This document shows, in pieces, positions 45,232-53,708 of a stretch of DNA of 64,000 nucleotides. The translations under genes and the position numbers were made by a program. Location: NCBI GenBank assembly GCA_023446155.1, contig JAEXIT010000021.1, forward strand, positions 62,001 through 126,000, in the 5' to 3' direction. The stretch's first letter is position 1, and each line of letters begins with the position of its first letter. The DNA is from Bacteroidota bacterium. GTDB taxonomy: Bacteria; Bacteroidota; Bacteroidia; Flavobacteriales; Flavobacteriaceae. The notes under the pieces were generated by a model. It was not told the DNA's origin. It worked only from the letters and a program-made list of their open reading frames with translations, and made no database searches.

Positions 45232-46542
45232 ATGAAAAAAATAATTGCATTTTCACTACTACTCCTATCCTTTTCGATCGTTGCCCAGGAAAAAACGCGT
45301 TTCAATAAAATAGACAGTTTGCTGACCTATTTAAATGAAAACAATAGATTTATGGGTGCGATAAGTCTTCGGGAAAATGGGAATGTGGTTTTTGAAAAGA
45401 ATTATGGTTTTGCGGATGCAGACAATACGATACTTGCTGATGCCAATACCAAATACCGGATCGGTTCTGTTACCAAAATTTTCACTGCGGCTATCATTTT
45501 CCAATTGATTGAAGAAAAGAAACTGACGTTAGACACGAAACTTTCCAAGTTTTATTCTGAAATCCCAAACTCCAAAGCCATTACAATCGAAATGATGCTG
45601 AATCATAAAAGCGGTATTCCCAACTATATCGACAACACCTTTGATTCCTATAAAACAAAACCGCAAACCAAACGCGATATGCTAAAACGGATTGCGGCAT
45701 TACAACCGATTTTCGAACCCGATACCAAAGCCGAATACAGTAATTCGAATTATCTTTTATTGGGTTATATCATCGAATCGATCACCGGAAAAAATTACGG
45801 TGATAATGTCGTCACCCGAATTGCAGCCAAAATTGGTTTAAAAAACACCTACTATCCTAAAAAAAATGTTCCCGGTAAAGACGAAGCGTTTTCTTATTCT
45901 TTCGTCGATAATAAATGGAAAAGAACAGCCTCCTGGGATTTAAGTGTGGCCAATGGCGCCGGAGCTTTGGTAGCGACACCATCGGATCTGACCGAATTTA
46001 TCAATGCGCTTTTTACCGGAAAAATTGTCAAACCGACTTCATTAGCGCAAATGACCGCCATGGAAAACGGCTATGGAAAAGGATTGCTGCAATTTCCGTT
46101 TAGCGACAAACGCTTTTTAGGTCATAACGGAATTATTGAAGATTTCCGATCCGTTGTTGCATACCATCCGAGCGATAAAATGGCGGTTTCCCTTATCGTA
46201 AATGGAAACAATTATAACGAAAACGACCTTTTACTCGGCATATTGAGTATTTATTACAAAATCCCATATCGTTTCCCGAACCTGAAATCGGTAGCCGTTG
46301 ATCCGAAGATTTTAAAAAGCTATGAAGGCGTATACAGCACCAAGCAGATTCCGTTACAACTCACGATTCGTGTCGAAAACGGCAAATTGCAAGGTCAGGC
46401 GACCGGACAAAAACCGTTTCCGCTAAATGCACTAAGTCCGACCGAATTCATTTTTGACCCGGCCGGTATTGAAATCACCTTTAAAGACAAGGGATTACTC
46501 TTAAAACAAGGCGATAGCAAACTCAATTTCACCAAAGAATAG
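45232..46542 (+). CDS. Exported serine hydrolase (class C beta-lactamase fold)
   Basis: 436 residues from ATG at 45232, which starts a good signal peptide (KKIIAFSLLLLSFSIVAQ). The catalytic SxxK is SVTK in YRIGSVTKIFTAA (near residue 85), the YxN motif is YSNSN, and GHNG near the end of the domain replaces KTG. Penicillin-binding-protein-like hydrolases and esterases of this family cut amide or ester bonds of peptides and lipids. A C-terminal beta domain (about 340-436) follows. Its substrate is unknown. It follows the methyltransferase by 50 bp and may have its own promoter (TACCTTTC at 45189). Confidence 0.87.
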   Translation: MKKIIAFSLLLLSFSIVAQEKTRFNKIDSLLTYLNENNRFMGAISLRENGNVVFEKNYGFADADNTILADANTKYRIGSVTKIFTAAIIFQLIEEKKLTLDTKLSKFYSEIPNSKAITIEMMLNHKSGIPNYIDNTFDSYKTKPQTKRDMLKRIAALQPIFEPDTKAEYSNSNYLLLGYIIESITGKNYGDNVVTRIAAKIGLKNTYYPKKNVPGKDEAFSYSFVDNKWKRTASWDLSVANGAGALVATPSDLTEFINALFTGKIVKPTSLAQMTAMENGYGKGLLQFPFSDKRFLGHNGIIEDFRSVVAYHPSDKMAVSLIVNGNNYNENDLLLGILSIYYKIPYRFPNLKSVAVDPKILKSYEGVYSTKQIPLQLTIRVENGKLQGQATGQKPFPLNALSPTEFIFDPAGIEITFKDKGLLLKQGDSKLNFTKE

Positions 46543-46685
46543 TATCAAAACCGGCATTTAATACGATAACGATTACCCGATCCGTCCAAAAAAAGGGTCA
46601 GAATCGACAACGATACTCATAAATCGTTATAAAATGATTGATAACTCAACTGATTATCAATCGATAAAATATTATTCGACAGACA

Positions 46686-46716
46686 TTTGTATTTAAAATA
46701 AATATTTGTACTTTTG
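46686..46716 (+). promoter_or_regulatory. Predicted promoter of rplM-rpsI
   Basis: TTTG (46686-46689), 19 bp spacer, TACTTTTG (46709-46716): a full match to the Bacteroidetes -33/-7 consensus. The short leader begins with a CCCC-TTTATT-GGGG hairpin (46720-46733). Confidence 0.8.
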
Positions 46717-46761
46717 CATCCCCTTTATTGGGGATGGAATGTTTAATTAAAATAAATTATT

Positions 46762-47217
46762 GTGAACAATTTAAGCTACAAGACAGTATCAGCTAACAAG
46801 GCAACTGCTCAAAAAGAGTGGATCGTTGTAGATGCTGAAGGTCATAACTTAGGTCGTTTTGCTTCAAAAGTAGCTATGCTATTAAGAGGTAAATACAAGC
46901 CAAGTTATACACCGCACGTGGACTGTGGAGATAACGTAATTGTTATCAACGCAGAAAAAATCAACCTAACAGGTAACAAACTTGAGGATAAAACGTATAT
47001 CCGTCACACAGGTTACCCAGGTGGTCAAAGAAGTTTATCTGCTAAAGTAATGCAACAAAAAAACCCTGCATTATTAGTAGAGAAAGCTGTAAAAGGAATG
47101 TTGCCTAAAAACAAATTAGGAGCACAATTATTCCGCAATTTAAATGTATATGTAGGTTCTGAGCACAAACATGATGCACAGCAACCTAAAACCGTTAACT
47201 TAAACGATCTAAAGTAA
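46762..47217 (+). CDS. rplM: 50S ribosomal protein L13
   Basis: 151 residues. Start is GTG at 46762, giving MNNLSYKTVSANK, which matches the usual flavobacterial N-terminus. Typical L13 motifs are present: WIVVDAEGHNLGRFASKVA near residues 21-39, YIRHTGYPGGQRS and AVKGMLPKNKLGAQLFRNL. Structural protein of the large ribosomal subunit. It is the first gene of a dicistron with rpsI and shares TAATG with it. The 5' leader of 45 nt contains a small G/C hairpin that may have a regulatory role. Confidence 0.98.
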   Translation: MNNLSYKTVSANKATAQKEWIVVDAEGHNLGRFASKVAMLLRGKYKPSYTPHVDCGDNVIVINAEKINLTGNKLEDKTYIRHTGYPGGQRSLSAKVMQQKNPALLVEKAVKGMLPKNKLGAQLFRNLNVYVGSEHKHDAQQPKTVNLNDLK

Positions 47218-47603
47218 TGGGAGTTATTCACAAAATCGGTAGAAGAAAAACCGCTGTTGCTCGTGTATATGTTACAGAAGGAACTGGAAACATCACGGTA
47301 AACAAAAGAGAATTTACAACTTACTTCCCAACGGCTACATTACAATACAAAGTGATGCAACCATTAGCAATGACTGAAAACGCTGCTAATTTTGACATCA
47401 AAGTAAATGTATACGGTGGAGGAACAACTGGTCAGGCAGAAGCTGTACGTATGGCAATCGCAAGAGCTATGTGTGAAGTAGAAGCTGAGAACAGAGCAAT
47501 CTTAAAACCAGAAGGATTACTAACAAGAGATCCTCGTATGGTTGAGCGTAAGAAATTCGGTCAGAAGAAAGCTCGTAAGAGATTCCAATTCTCGAAACGT
47601 TAA
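47217..47603 (+). CDS. rpsI: 30S ribosomal protein S9
   Basis: 128 residues, ATG overlapping the rplM stop in TAATG. S9 motifs: IGRRKTAVARVYV near the N-terminus, GGGTTGQAEAVRMAIARAM, LLTRDPRMVERKKFGQKKARKRFQFSKR at the C-terminus, the last being the basic tail that reaches the P site. L13-S9 is a conserved pair in almost all bacteria. rpsB follows after a structured intergenic leader, and tsf after that. Confidence 0.98.
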   Translation: MGVIHKIGRRKTAVARVYVTEGTGNITVNKREFTTYFPTATLQYKVMQPLAMTENAANFDIKVNVYGGGTTGQAEAVRMAIARAMCEVEAENRAILKPEGLLTRDPRMVERKKFGQKKARKRFQFSKR

Positions 47604-47664
47604 TATTTATTTATTATTAAAAAAACTAAGTTTTTGTTGCTCTCCTGCTGAGGTAGGAATTAGT

Positions 47665-47730
47665 TTAGCATCTAAATGGCGAAGACCTGAGTGTTAGTTT
47701 ACTAACCCGTCGCTACTTCACCATTGCTAA
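47665..47730 (+). ncRNA. Predicted structured mRNA leader of rpsB
   Basis: Three nested helices can be read: TTAGCA (47665-47670) with TGCTAA (47725-47730); GGCGAAG (47678-47684) with CTTCACC (47716-47722), one mismatch; and an inner hairpin GTTAGT-TT-ACTAAC (47693-47706). The element ends 26 nt before the rpsB ATG. Likely an S2-responsive leader. Confidence 0.6.
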
Positions 47731-47756
47731 TACAACAGAACGTAAACTATTACAAA

Positions 47757-48524
47757 ATGGCAAACAAAGTAGAAGTTAAAGAATTACTAGAAGCAGGTGT
47801 TCACTTCGGACACATGACTAGAAAATGGGATCCAAACATGGCTCCTTACATCTATATGGAGCGTAATGGTATTCACATTATCAACCTATATAAAACTGCA
47901 GCTAAAATCGAAGAGGCTAATGAGGCTTTGAAAAAAATCGCTGCATCTGGTAGAAAAGTACTTTTCGTAGCTACCAAAAAACAAGCAAAAGATATCGTTG
48001 CAGAAAAAGCTGCAGCAGCAAACATGCCGTACATTACTGAAAGATGGCCAGGTGGTATGTTGACTAACTTCGTAACTATCCGTAAAGCTGTTAAGAAAAT
48101 GGCTTCTATCGATAAAATGAAGAAAGACGGTACTTTTATGACATTATCTAAAAAAGAACGTTTACAGGTAGATCGTCTTCGTGCAAAACTTGAGAAAAAC
48201 TTAGGTTCTATTGCCGATATGACCCGATTACCAGCTGCGTTGTTTGTAGTGGATATCAAAGCGGAACACATCGCTGTAAAAGAAGCACAAAAATTAAACA
48301 TTCCAGTTTTTGCTATGGTAGATACCAACTCTGACCCACGTCAGGTTGATTATGTTATCCCAGCTAACGATGATGCTTCAAAATCAATCGACAAAGTTTT
48401 ATCTTTAGTAAGTGGTGCTATCATTGAAGGACTTTCTGACAGAAAATCTGACAAAGAAGAGCAACCAGCTGGAGAAGTAGCAGCTGCTCAAACAGAAGCT
48501 ACAACGACTTCAACTGAAGAATAA
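47757..48524 (+). CDS. rpsB: 30S ribosomal protein S2
   Basis: 255 residues from ATG at 47757; a TTG at 47724 lies inside the structured leader and is rejected. S2 signatures: LLEAGVHFGHMTRKWDPNMAPYIY, RKVLFVATKKQAKD, YITERWPGGMLTNFVTI and VFAMVDTNSDPRQVDYVIPANDDA near the end of the core. The C-terminal 30 residues are a Glu/Ala/Thr-rich tail. It is followed by tsf after 105 bp, the conserved pair. A structured RNA element precedes it and a long-stem hairpin follows. Confidence 0.98.
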   Translation: MANKVEVKELLEAGVHFGHMTRKWDPNMAPYIYMERNGIHIINLYKTAAKIEEANEALKKIAASGRKVLFVATKKQAKDIVAEKAAAANMPYITERWPGGMLTNFVTIRKAVKKMASIDKMKKDGTFMTLSKKERLQVDRLRAKLEKNLGSIADMTRLPAALFVVDIKAEHIAVKEAQKLNIPVFAMVDTNSDPRQVDYVIPANDDASKSIDKVLSLVSGAIIEGLSDRKSDKEEQPAGEVAAAQTEATTTSTEE

Positions 48525-48540
48525 AAATAACATTATGATA

Positions 48541-48602
48541 AAGTCGTTATGCTGGTGGATGCTTACTTTTGGGGCGACTATCAACATAACGACTTCATTT
48601 TT
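48541..48602 (+). terminator. Long-stem hairpin with T run between rpsB and tsf
   Basis: AAGTCGTTATG (48541-48551) pairs perfectly with CATAACGACTT (48585-48595), loop 33 nt, followed by a T run. It can act as a partial terminator or attenuator setting the rpsB:tsf ratio. Confidence 0.6.
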
Positions 48603-48629
48603 TTAACCTAAAAATAAAACACTTTCAAA

Positions 48630-49454
48630 ATGGCAAATATTACTGCTGCAGACGTAAATAAATTAAGACAAATTACCGGTGCCGGTATGATGGATTGTAA
48701 AAAAGCTTTAGTTGAAGCTGATGGAGATTTTGATTTAGCAATCGAAAACCTACGTAAAAAAGGTCAGAAAGTTGCTGCTAACCGTTCTGACAGAGAGTCA
48801 ACTGAAGGAGCTGTTATCGCTGTTGTAAACGCTGACAAAACTGCTGGTGTTGTGATCTCATTAAACTGTGAGACTGACTTCGTAGGTAAAAACGAAGGTT
48901 TCGTAAAATTAGCTACAGATTTAGCTAATCAAGCAATCAACTTCGCTACTAAAGAGGAGTTTTTAGCTTCAGATTTCAACGGAATTACTGTTGCTGACAA
49001 ATTGATCGAGCAAACAGGAGTTATTGGAGAGAAAATCGAAATCGGTTCTTTCGAGCGTTTAGAAGGAGCATTCGTTGGATCTTACATCCACGCTGGAAAC
49101 AAAATCGCTACATTAGTAGCGTTATCAGCTAACGTTGAAGGTGCTGAAGAAGCTTCAAGAAACGTAGCAATGCAAGCGGCTGCTATGGCACCAATCGCAT
49201 TAAACGAAGAAGGTGTTGATGCTGCTATCATCGAAAAAGAAATCGAAATCGCTAAAGATTTATTACGTCAGGAAGGAAAACCAGAAGCTATGTTAGACAA
49301 CATCGCTAAAGGTAAATTAGCACGTTTCTTCAAAGACAACACTTTAGTAAACCAGGATTATATTAAAGAACCAAAAATGAGCGTTACAGAATATGTAAAA
49401 TCAGTAGACGGATCTTTAGTAGTAACTGGATTCAAAAGAGCTGCTTTAGCATAA
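48630..49454 (+). CDS. tsf: Elongation factor Ts
   Basis: 274 residues. EF-Ts is the nucleotide exchange factor of EF-Tu. The N-terminal UBA-like domain is present with VNKLRQITGAGMMDCKKALVEADGDFDLAIENLRKKG spread over residues 7-45, followed by the dimerisation core with SLNCETDFVGKNEGFV and the C-terminal module (KGKLARFFKDNTLVNQ). It is paired with rpsB as in most bacteria. A strong terminator at 49482 closes the unit. Confidence 0.98.
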   Translation: MANITAADVNKLRQITGAGMMDCKKALVEADGDFDLAIENLRKKGQKVAANRSDRESTEGAVIAVVNADKTAGVVISLNCETDFVGKNEGFVKLATDLANQAINFATKEEFLASDFNGITVADKLIEQTGVIGEKIEIGSFERLEGAFVGSYIHAGNKIATLVALSANVEGAEEASRNVAMQAAAMAPIALNEEGVDAAIIEKEIEIAKDLLRQEGKPEAMLDNIAKGKLARFFKDNTLVNQDYIKEPKMSVTEYVKSVDGSLVVTGFKRAALA

Positions 49455-49481
49455 CACATATTCCTTTGGAAACCCTATAGC

Positions 49482-49517
49482 AAAACCCTGGTCAATGACC
49501 GGGGTTTTGTTTTTTTT
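49482..49517 (+). terminator. Intrinsic terminator after tsf
   Basis: Stem AAAACCC-GGTC / GACC-GGGGTTTT with a short AAT loop and one bulged T, followed by a long T run to 49517. Confidence 0.9.
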
Positions 49518-49582
49518 ACGCCTACTTCGATGGCCAAATCGACCTCACAAATATTTTTGCATCCAGAATACGCAAAATCATT

Positions 49583-49590
49583 ACCTTTGA
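49583..49590 (+). promoter_or_regulatory. Predicted -7 promoter element of the yhhQ-tag unit
   Basis: TACCTTTG matches TAnnTTTG, 25 bp before ATG at 49615, with TTTG at 49556-49559 as a possible -33 (23-bp spacer). A second TAnnTTTG, TATTTTTG, lies at 49552. Confidence 0.5.
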
Positions 49591-49614
49591 TAGACATCAA
49601 AATACTACCCCAAA

Positions 49615-50280
49615 ATGTTTAAAACAAAAAGAGACCTGGTCTATATCATCTTAGCCGGGATCTTTATAGCCAACGCCGTTGTAGCCGAATTGACCGGTGG
49701 AAAACTGATCCAGATAGGACCATTTATTATGAGTATCGGAATCATTCCGTGGCCGGTGGTATTTATTACTACCGACTTGATCAACGAGCATTTCGGTCGC
49801 GATGGTGTAAAAAAACTATCGTTTATCACCGCCGGACTTATCGCCTATTGCCTACTAATCCTTTTTATAGCCATACAAATCCCGGCCGCCAAAGGCATTA
49901 GCACCGTAAGCGACGAACAATTTAAAGCCGTATTCGGGCAAGGAATCTGGATTATGATCGCCAGTATCATCGCGTTCCTTATTTCGCAGCTCATTGACGT
50001 ATCCATATTCTGGTTTTTACGCAACAAAACCGGTAAAAAGATGATCTGGCTCCGAAGTACCGGATCGACCGTAATTTCGCAGTTATTCGACAGTTTTATC
50101 GTTTCTGGTATCGCCTTTTGGATGACGGGAAAAATCACCACTGCCGAATACATTAACATGGCCACAACCGGCTATACGTTTAAATTGATCATTGCGATTT
50201 GCTTAACGCCGATGATTTATTTAGGACATTATATAATCGAAAAATATTTATCAGAAGACCCAATATCCGATGGAGACTAA
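49615..50280 (+). CDS. yhhQ: Queuosine precursor transporter (YhhQ/VUT family)
   Basis: 221 residues with about six membrane helices. The family pattern is seen: ILAGIFIANAVVAELTGGKLI near the start, PWPVVFITTDLINEHFGRDGVKKL, then LISQLIDVSIFWFLRNKTGKKMIWLRSTGSTVISQLFDSF and a final LGHYIIEKYL, all split by helices. Members import queuine precursors (preQ0/preQ1) for tRNA modification. It overlaps tag by 11 bp. No queuosine riboswitch (preQ1) was seen upstream. Inner-membrane protein. Confidence 0.9.
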   Translation: MFKTKRDLVYIILAGIFIANAVVAELTGGKLIQIGPFIMSIGIIPWPVVFITTDLINEHFGRDGVKKLSFITAGLIAYCLLILFIAIQIPAAKGISTVSDEQFKAVFGQGIWIMIASIIAFLISQLIDVSIFWFLRNKTGKKMIWLRSTGSTVISQLFDSFIVSGIAFWMTGKITTAEYINMATTGYTFKLIIAICLTPMIYLGHYIIEKYLSEDPISDGD

Positions 50281-50830
50281 AGAACGCTGCGGATGGTGCA
50301 AAAATGACGCACTATACGAAAAATATCACGACGAAGAATGGGGCGTACCCGTTTATGAGGATCAGAAGTTATTCGAGTTCCTTATTCTGGAAACTTTTCA
50401 AGCCGGTTTGAGTTGGATTACCATTTTGCGAAAACGGGAAAATTTCCGCGAAGCTTTTGATCAGTTCGATTATACAATCGTTGCACAGTATACCGAAGAC
50501 AAAATACAGGAGTTATTGGAAAATCCCGGCATTATCCGCAACAAACTTAAAGTTCGCGCCGCCGTTTCCAATGCACAGGCCTTTATGCAGGTACAACAGG
50601 AATTTGGCAGTTTTTCCAAATATATCTGGGGATTCACCGGTGGCGGTCCGATTATCAACAACCGCGGTACCTTGCGCGATATTCCGGCCACTACACCCCT
50701 ATCCGATCAGATCAGTAAAGACCTGAAAAAACGAGGCTTTAAATTTGTCGGATCTACCGTAGTATACGCCCATATGCAAGCCACCGGTATGGTAGACGAT
50801 CATATCGAAAGCTGTTGGAAACGTAGCTAA
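50270..50830 (+). CDS. tag: DNA-3-methyladenine glycosylase I
   Basis: 186 residues. Tag removes 3-methyladenine from alkylated DNA. Family marks: RCGWCKNDALYEKYHDEEWG near the N-terminus (zinc-binding cysteines), FEFLILETFQAGLSWITIL (base-flipping pocket), IIRNKLKVRAAVSNA and FKFVGSTVVYAHMQATGMVDDH with a terminal Cys/His pair (zinc site). Length is normal. It overlaps yhhQ by 11 bp and is likely translated from the same mRNA. Confidence 0.96.
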   Translation: METKERCGWCKNDALYEKYHDEEWGVPVYEDQKLFEFLILETFQAGLSWITILRKRENFREAFDQFDYTIVAQYTEDKIQELLENPGIIRNKLKVRAAVSNAQAFMQVQQEFGSFSKYIWGFTGGGPIINNRGTLRDIPATTPLSDQISKDLKKRGFKFVGSTVVYAHMQATGMVDDHIESCWKRS

Positions 50831-50889
50831 TTCGCATTATATCGAATGTTAAATCCGTACTTTCCGGATTTACATTTCAAATTTAATAC

Positions 50890-50897
50890 TACATTTG
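50890..50897 (+). promoter_or_regulatory. Predicted -7 promoter element of the thi operon
   Basis: TACATTTG matches TAnnTTTG and lies just upstream of the TPP riboswitch. Confidence 0.6.
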
Positions 50898-50902
50898 CTT
50901 CA

Positions 50903-50983
50903 CTTTAGGGGTGTCTATATACCATATAGGCTGAGATTTTACCCTTTGAACCTGATCCAGTTCATACTGGCGTAGGGAAAAGT
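50903..50983 (+). ncRNA. TPP riboswitch
   Basis: The conserved THI-box parts are all present: GGGGTG opening strand, GGCTGAGA in the pyrimidine-sensing arm, ACCCTTTGAACCTGATCC and the pyrophosphate-sensing TACTGGCGTAGGGA closing strand. It should sense thiamine pyrophosphate and turn down the following thi operon, whose first gene starts about 60 nt later. Confidence 0.96.
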
Positions 50984-51044
50984 GCAATGACTTCATTTTA
51001 TGTAGCCATTCCTAAAGTATATACCTATATCTCAACTTTAAGGA

Positions 51045-51248
51045 ATGGAAATTACAATCAACAATCAACCCGCAACAATACCCGACGGTCTAACCGTCCA
51101 GGATTTGCTATATCGCGAACTTTCCGATAAGCAAAACGGCATTGCACTCGCCATCAACAACACGGTTATTCCCAAAACCGAATGGCACAATCACTACATC
51201 AGTGAAAACGATCATATTCTGATCATTTCTGCAACCCAAGGAGGATGA
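51045..51248 (+). CDS. thiS: Sulfur carrier protein ThiS
   Basis: 67 residues, ubiquitin-like fold, ending with the required C-terminal Gly-Gly (ISATQGG) that is adenylated and thiocarboxylated as sulphur donor for the thiazole ring. Hydrophobic core pattern at ITINNQPATIPDGLTVQDLL is normal. First gene of the thi operon, downstream of the TPP riboswitch, 22 bp before thiC. Confidence 0.95.
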   Translation: MEITINNQPATIPDGLTVQDLLYRELSDKQNGIALAINNTVIPKTEWHNHYISENDHILIISATQGG

Positions 51249-51270
51249 TAACCGACTAAACCCTACATAA

Positions 51271-53091
51271 ATGAAAGAAAACCAACAGCAAATTTCGAGA
51301 ACACCATTTCCGAATTCAAAGAAAGTCTATATATCGGGAGCCATCCATCCGATTAAAGTCGCCATGCGCGAAATTGCCTTACACGATACCAAACTGAGTA
51401 ATGGCGGCACCGAACACAATCCGCCGGTAACCGTTTACGACACTAGTGGTCCGTATACCGATCCGAACGTAACGATCGATGTTCGCAAAGGACTCGAACG
51501 CCTACGCGAACAATGGATCCTTGACCGTAATGATGTCGAAATCCTGGATGCCGTAAGTTCCGACTATGGAAAAGAACGACTCAACAATCCGAAACTGGAT
51601 CACTTGCGTTTCGAATACCTGCACCAACCCAAACGCGCCAAAGCGGGACACAATGTAAGCCAATTGCATTACGCCAAAAAAGGCATCATCACCCCGGAAA
51701 TGGAATATATCGCCATACGCGAAAACCAACGCATCGAACAACTCAACTCCCAAACCACCGCGATGCAACACCAACATAGCGGCGAGAGTTTTGGCGCCAA
51801 CACACCCAAAAAACACATCACACCGGAATTTGTCCGCAGTGAAGTTGCCGCCGGACGTGCGATCATCCCGAACAACATCAACCATCCGGAAAGCGAACCA
51901 ATGATTATTGGTCGGAACTTCCTGGTAAAAATCAATGCCAATATTGGAAACAGCGCCGTGACTTCCAGTATCGAAGAAGAAGTTGAAAAAGCCGTATGGG
52001 CCTGTCGTTGGGGCGCCGATACGATTATGGATTTATCCACCGGAAAAAACATACACGAAACCCGCGAATGGATCATCCGAAATTCACCCGTTCCCATTGG
52101 AACCGTACCGATTTATCAGGCATTGGAAAAAGTAAAAGGCATCGCCGAAGACCTGACCTGGGAAATCTTTCGGGACACCCTGATCGAACAAGCCGAGCAA
52201 GGTGTTTCCTATTTCACCATCCATGCCGGCGTACTACTTCGCTATATTCACCTCACGGCAAATCGGGTAACCGGAATTGTATCCCGAGGTGGTTCCATTA
52301 TGGCGAAATGGTGTTTGTTTCATCATAAAGAAAACTTTTTATATACTCATTTCGAGGAAATCTGCGAAATCATGAAAGCCTACGACGTTGCTTTTTCCCT
52401 TGGCGACGGACTACGTCCCGGATCGATTGCCGATGCCAACGATGCCGCCCAGTTTGCCGAACTGGAAACTTTGGGCGAACTAACCAAAATTGCATGGAAA
52501 CACGACGTTCAGGTTTTTATAGAAGGTCCCGGACACGTGCCTATGCATATGATCAAAGAAAATATGGACAAACAGCTGGAACATTGTGCCGAAGCACCAT
52601 TCTACACCCTTGGTCCGCTTACGACTGATATCGCTCCGGGATACGACCATATCACATCCGCTATTGGTGCCGCAATGATTGGTTGGTATGGCACCGCAAT
52701 GTTGTGTTATGTTACACCAAAAGAACACCTTGGTTTGCCGAATAAAAAAGACGTTAAAGATGGTGTGATCACCTATAAAATTGCAGCCCATGCCGCCGAT
52801 TTAGCCAAAGGACATCCGGGTGCACAATACCGCGACAATGCACTGAGTAAAGCCCGATTTGAATTCCGCTGGGAAGATCAGTTTAATTTGGCTTTAGATC
52901 CGGATACGGCAAGGGAATTCCACGACGAAACCCTACCGGCCGACGGTGCCAAAGTGGCGCATTTCTGTTCCATGTGTGGACCGAAATTCTGCTCAATGAA
53001 GATTTCCCAAGAGATCCGCGAGGTGGCTGAAAAAGGTATGCAGGAAAAATCAGAAGAGTTTATCGAAAACGGAAAAGAAATCTATCTGTAA
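51271..53091 (+). CDS. thiC: Phosphomethylpyrimidine synthase
   Basis: 606 residues. ThiC converts 5-aminoimidazole ribotide to HMP-phosphate with SAM and a 4Fe-4S cluster. The core motifs are intact: TVYDTSGPYTDP (N-term), NIGNSAVTSSIEEEVEKAVWACRWGADTIMDLS split over about 215-250, SRGGSIMAKWCL and GPLTTDIAPGYDHITSAIGAAMIG. The C-terminal cluster motif CSMCGPKFCSMKI is present (Cys-x2-Cys-x4-Cys). It lies 22 bp after thiS; the next gene starts 2 bp after its stop. Confidence 0.98.
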   Translation: MKENQQQISRTPFPNSKKVYISGAIHPIKVAMREIALHDTKLSNGGTEHNPPVTVYDTSGPYTDPNVTIDVRKGLERLREQWILDRNDVEILDAVSSDYGKERLNNPKLDHLRFEYLHQPKRAKAGHNVSQLHYAKKGIITPEMEYIAIRENQRIEQLNSQTTAMQHQHSGESFGANTPKKHITPEFVRSEVAAGRAIIPNNINHPESEPMIIGRNFLVKINANIGNSAVTSSIEEEVEKAVWACRWGADTIMDLSTGKNIHETREWIIRNSPVPIGTVPIYQALEKVKGIAEDLTWEIFRDTLIEQAEQGVSYFTIHAGVLLRYIHLTANRVTGIVSRGGSIMAKWCLFHHKENFLYTHFEEICEIMKAYDVAFSLGDGLRPGSIADANDAAQFAELETLGELTKIAWKHDVQVFIEGPGHVPMHMIKENMDKQLEHCAEAPFYTLGPLTTDIAPGYDHITSAIGAAMIGWYGTAMLCYVTPKEHLGLPNKKDVKDGVITYKIAAHAADLAKGHPGAQYRDNALSKARFEFRWEDQFNLALDPDTAREFHDETLPADGAKVAHFCSMCGPKFCSMKISQEIREVAEKGMQEKSEEFIENGKEIYL

Positions 53092-53093
53092 TC

Positions 53094-53702
53094 ATGATTG
53101 TAATCACCAGTCCGGATAAGGTAACCCACGAATTCGAGATCATTTCCGAAATGTTCCGGGAAGGATTGGCAATCTTACATATCCGAAAACCGGATTTTTC
53201 GGTAGTCGAAATGCAACATTATCTCGATCAACTTCCGGTTGCGTTTCGGGATAGACTGGTATTACACAACCATCATAAACTGGCGGAAGCTTGCGGAATT
53301 AACAGGATACATATTAAAGAGCAAGACCGGCTGCGTTTCGCACCAGCTACACCTGACAGGTTTTTGAAACCTGTCAGGTGTTACTCCACGGGAACACATA
53401 CCGTTGAAGACTTTAACAACTTGCAAGACCATTACGCCTATGCCTTTTTAAGTCCGGTTTTCGAAAGTATTTCCAAACCCGGTTACCGATCGTCCGAAAA
53501 CCTATTGGAAGCTGTAAAAAACAGAACCAATCACGATATCAAACTGGTTGCTCTGGGCGGAATTACAGTTTCAAACATGGCAACAGTGTTCGAAAACGGC
53601 TTTGACGACATCGCGCTTTTGGGAACGATCTGGAACAATACTGATCCAGTGCAACGCTTTCGGGAATGTCAACATCAGTATAATACCATCAACAAAAACT
53701 AA
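53094..53702 (+). CDS. ThiE/TenI-family thiamine phosphate synthase-like protein with embedded palindrome
   Basis: 202 residues, TIM-barrel of the ThiE/TenI family: GLAILHIRKPDFSV near residue 24, RLVLHNHHKLAEACGINRIHIKE, YAYAFLSPVFESISKPGY and VALGGITVSNMATVFENGFDDIALLG. A second, more canonical ThiE follows 6 bp after this gene, so this copy may have the TenI-like or a modified role. Residues 86-96 (TPDRFLKPVRC) are encoded exactly by a 33-bp dispersed palindrome (53349-53381), placed in the loop after the IHIKE strand; the frame is kept. The loss of the usual glycine-rich phosphate loop is not seen. Co-transcribed with thiC. Confidence 0.85.
   Translation: MIVITSPDKVTHEFEIISEMFREGLAILHIRKPDFSVVEMQHYLDQLPVAFRDRLVLHNHHKLAEACGINRIHIKEQDRLRFAPATPDRFLKPVRCYSTGTHTVEDFNNLQDHYAYAFLSPVFESISKPGYRSSENLLEAVKNRTNHDIKLVALGGITVSNMATVFENGFDDIALLGTIWNNTDPVQRFRECQHQYNTINKN
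53349..53381. repeat. Dispersed CCTGACAGGTTT palindrome, copy 2, inside a coding sequence
   Basis: Perfect 15-bp arms ACACCTGACAGGTTT / AAACCTGTCAGGTGT with a 3-nt loop, 33 bp in all, phase 0 to the codon frame (residues 86-96 of the ThiE-like protein). It is 32/33 identical to the copy at 62723-62755. Confidence 0.92.
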
Positions 53703-53708
53703 CGTTTT

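Noticed and set aside
47724..47756. TTG start for rpsB
   Set aside because: Lies in the structured leader; ATG at 47757 gives the normal S2 N-terminus.
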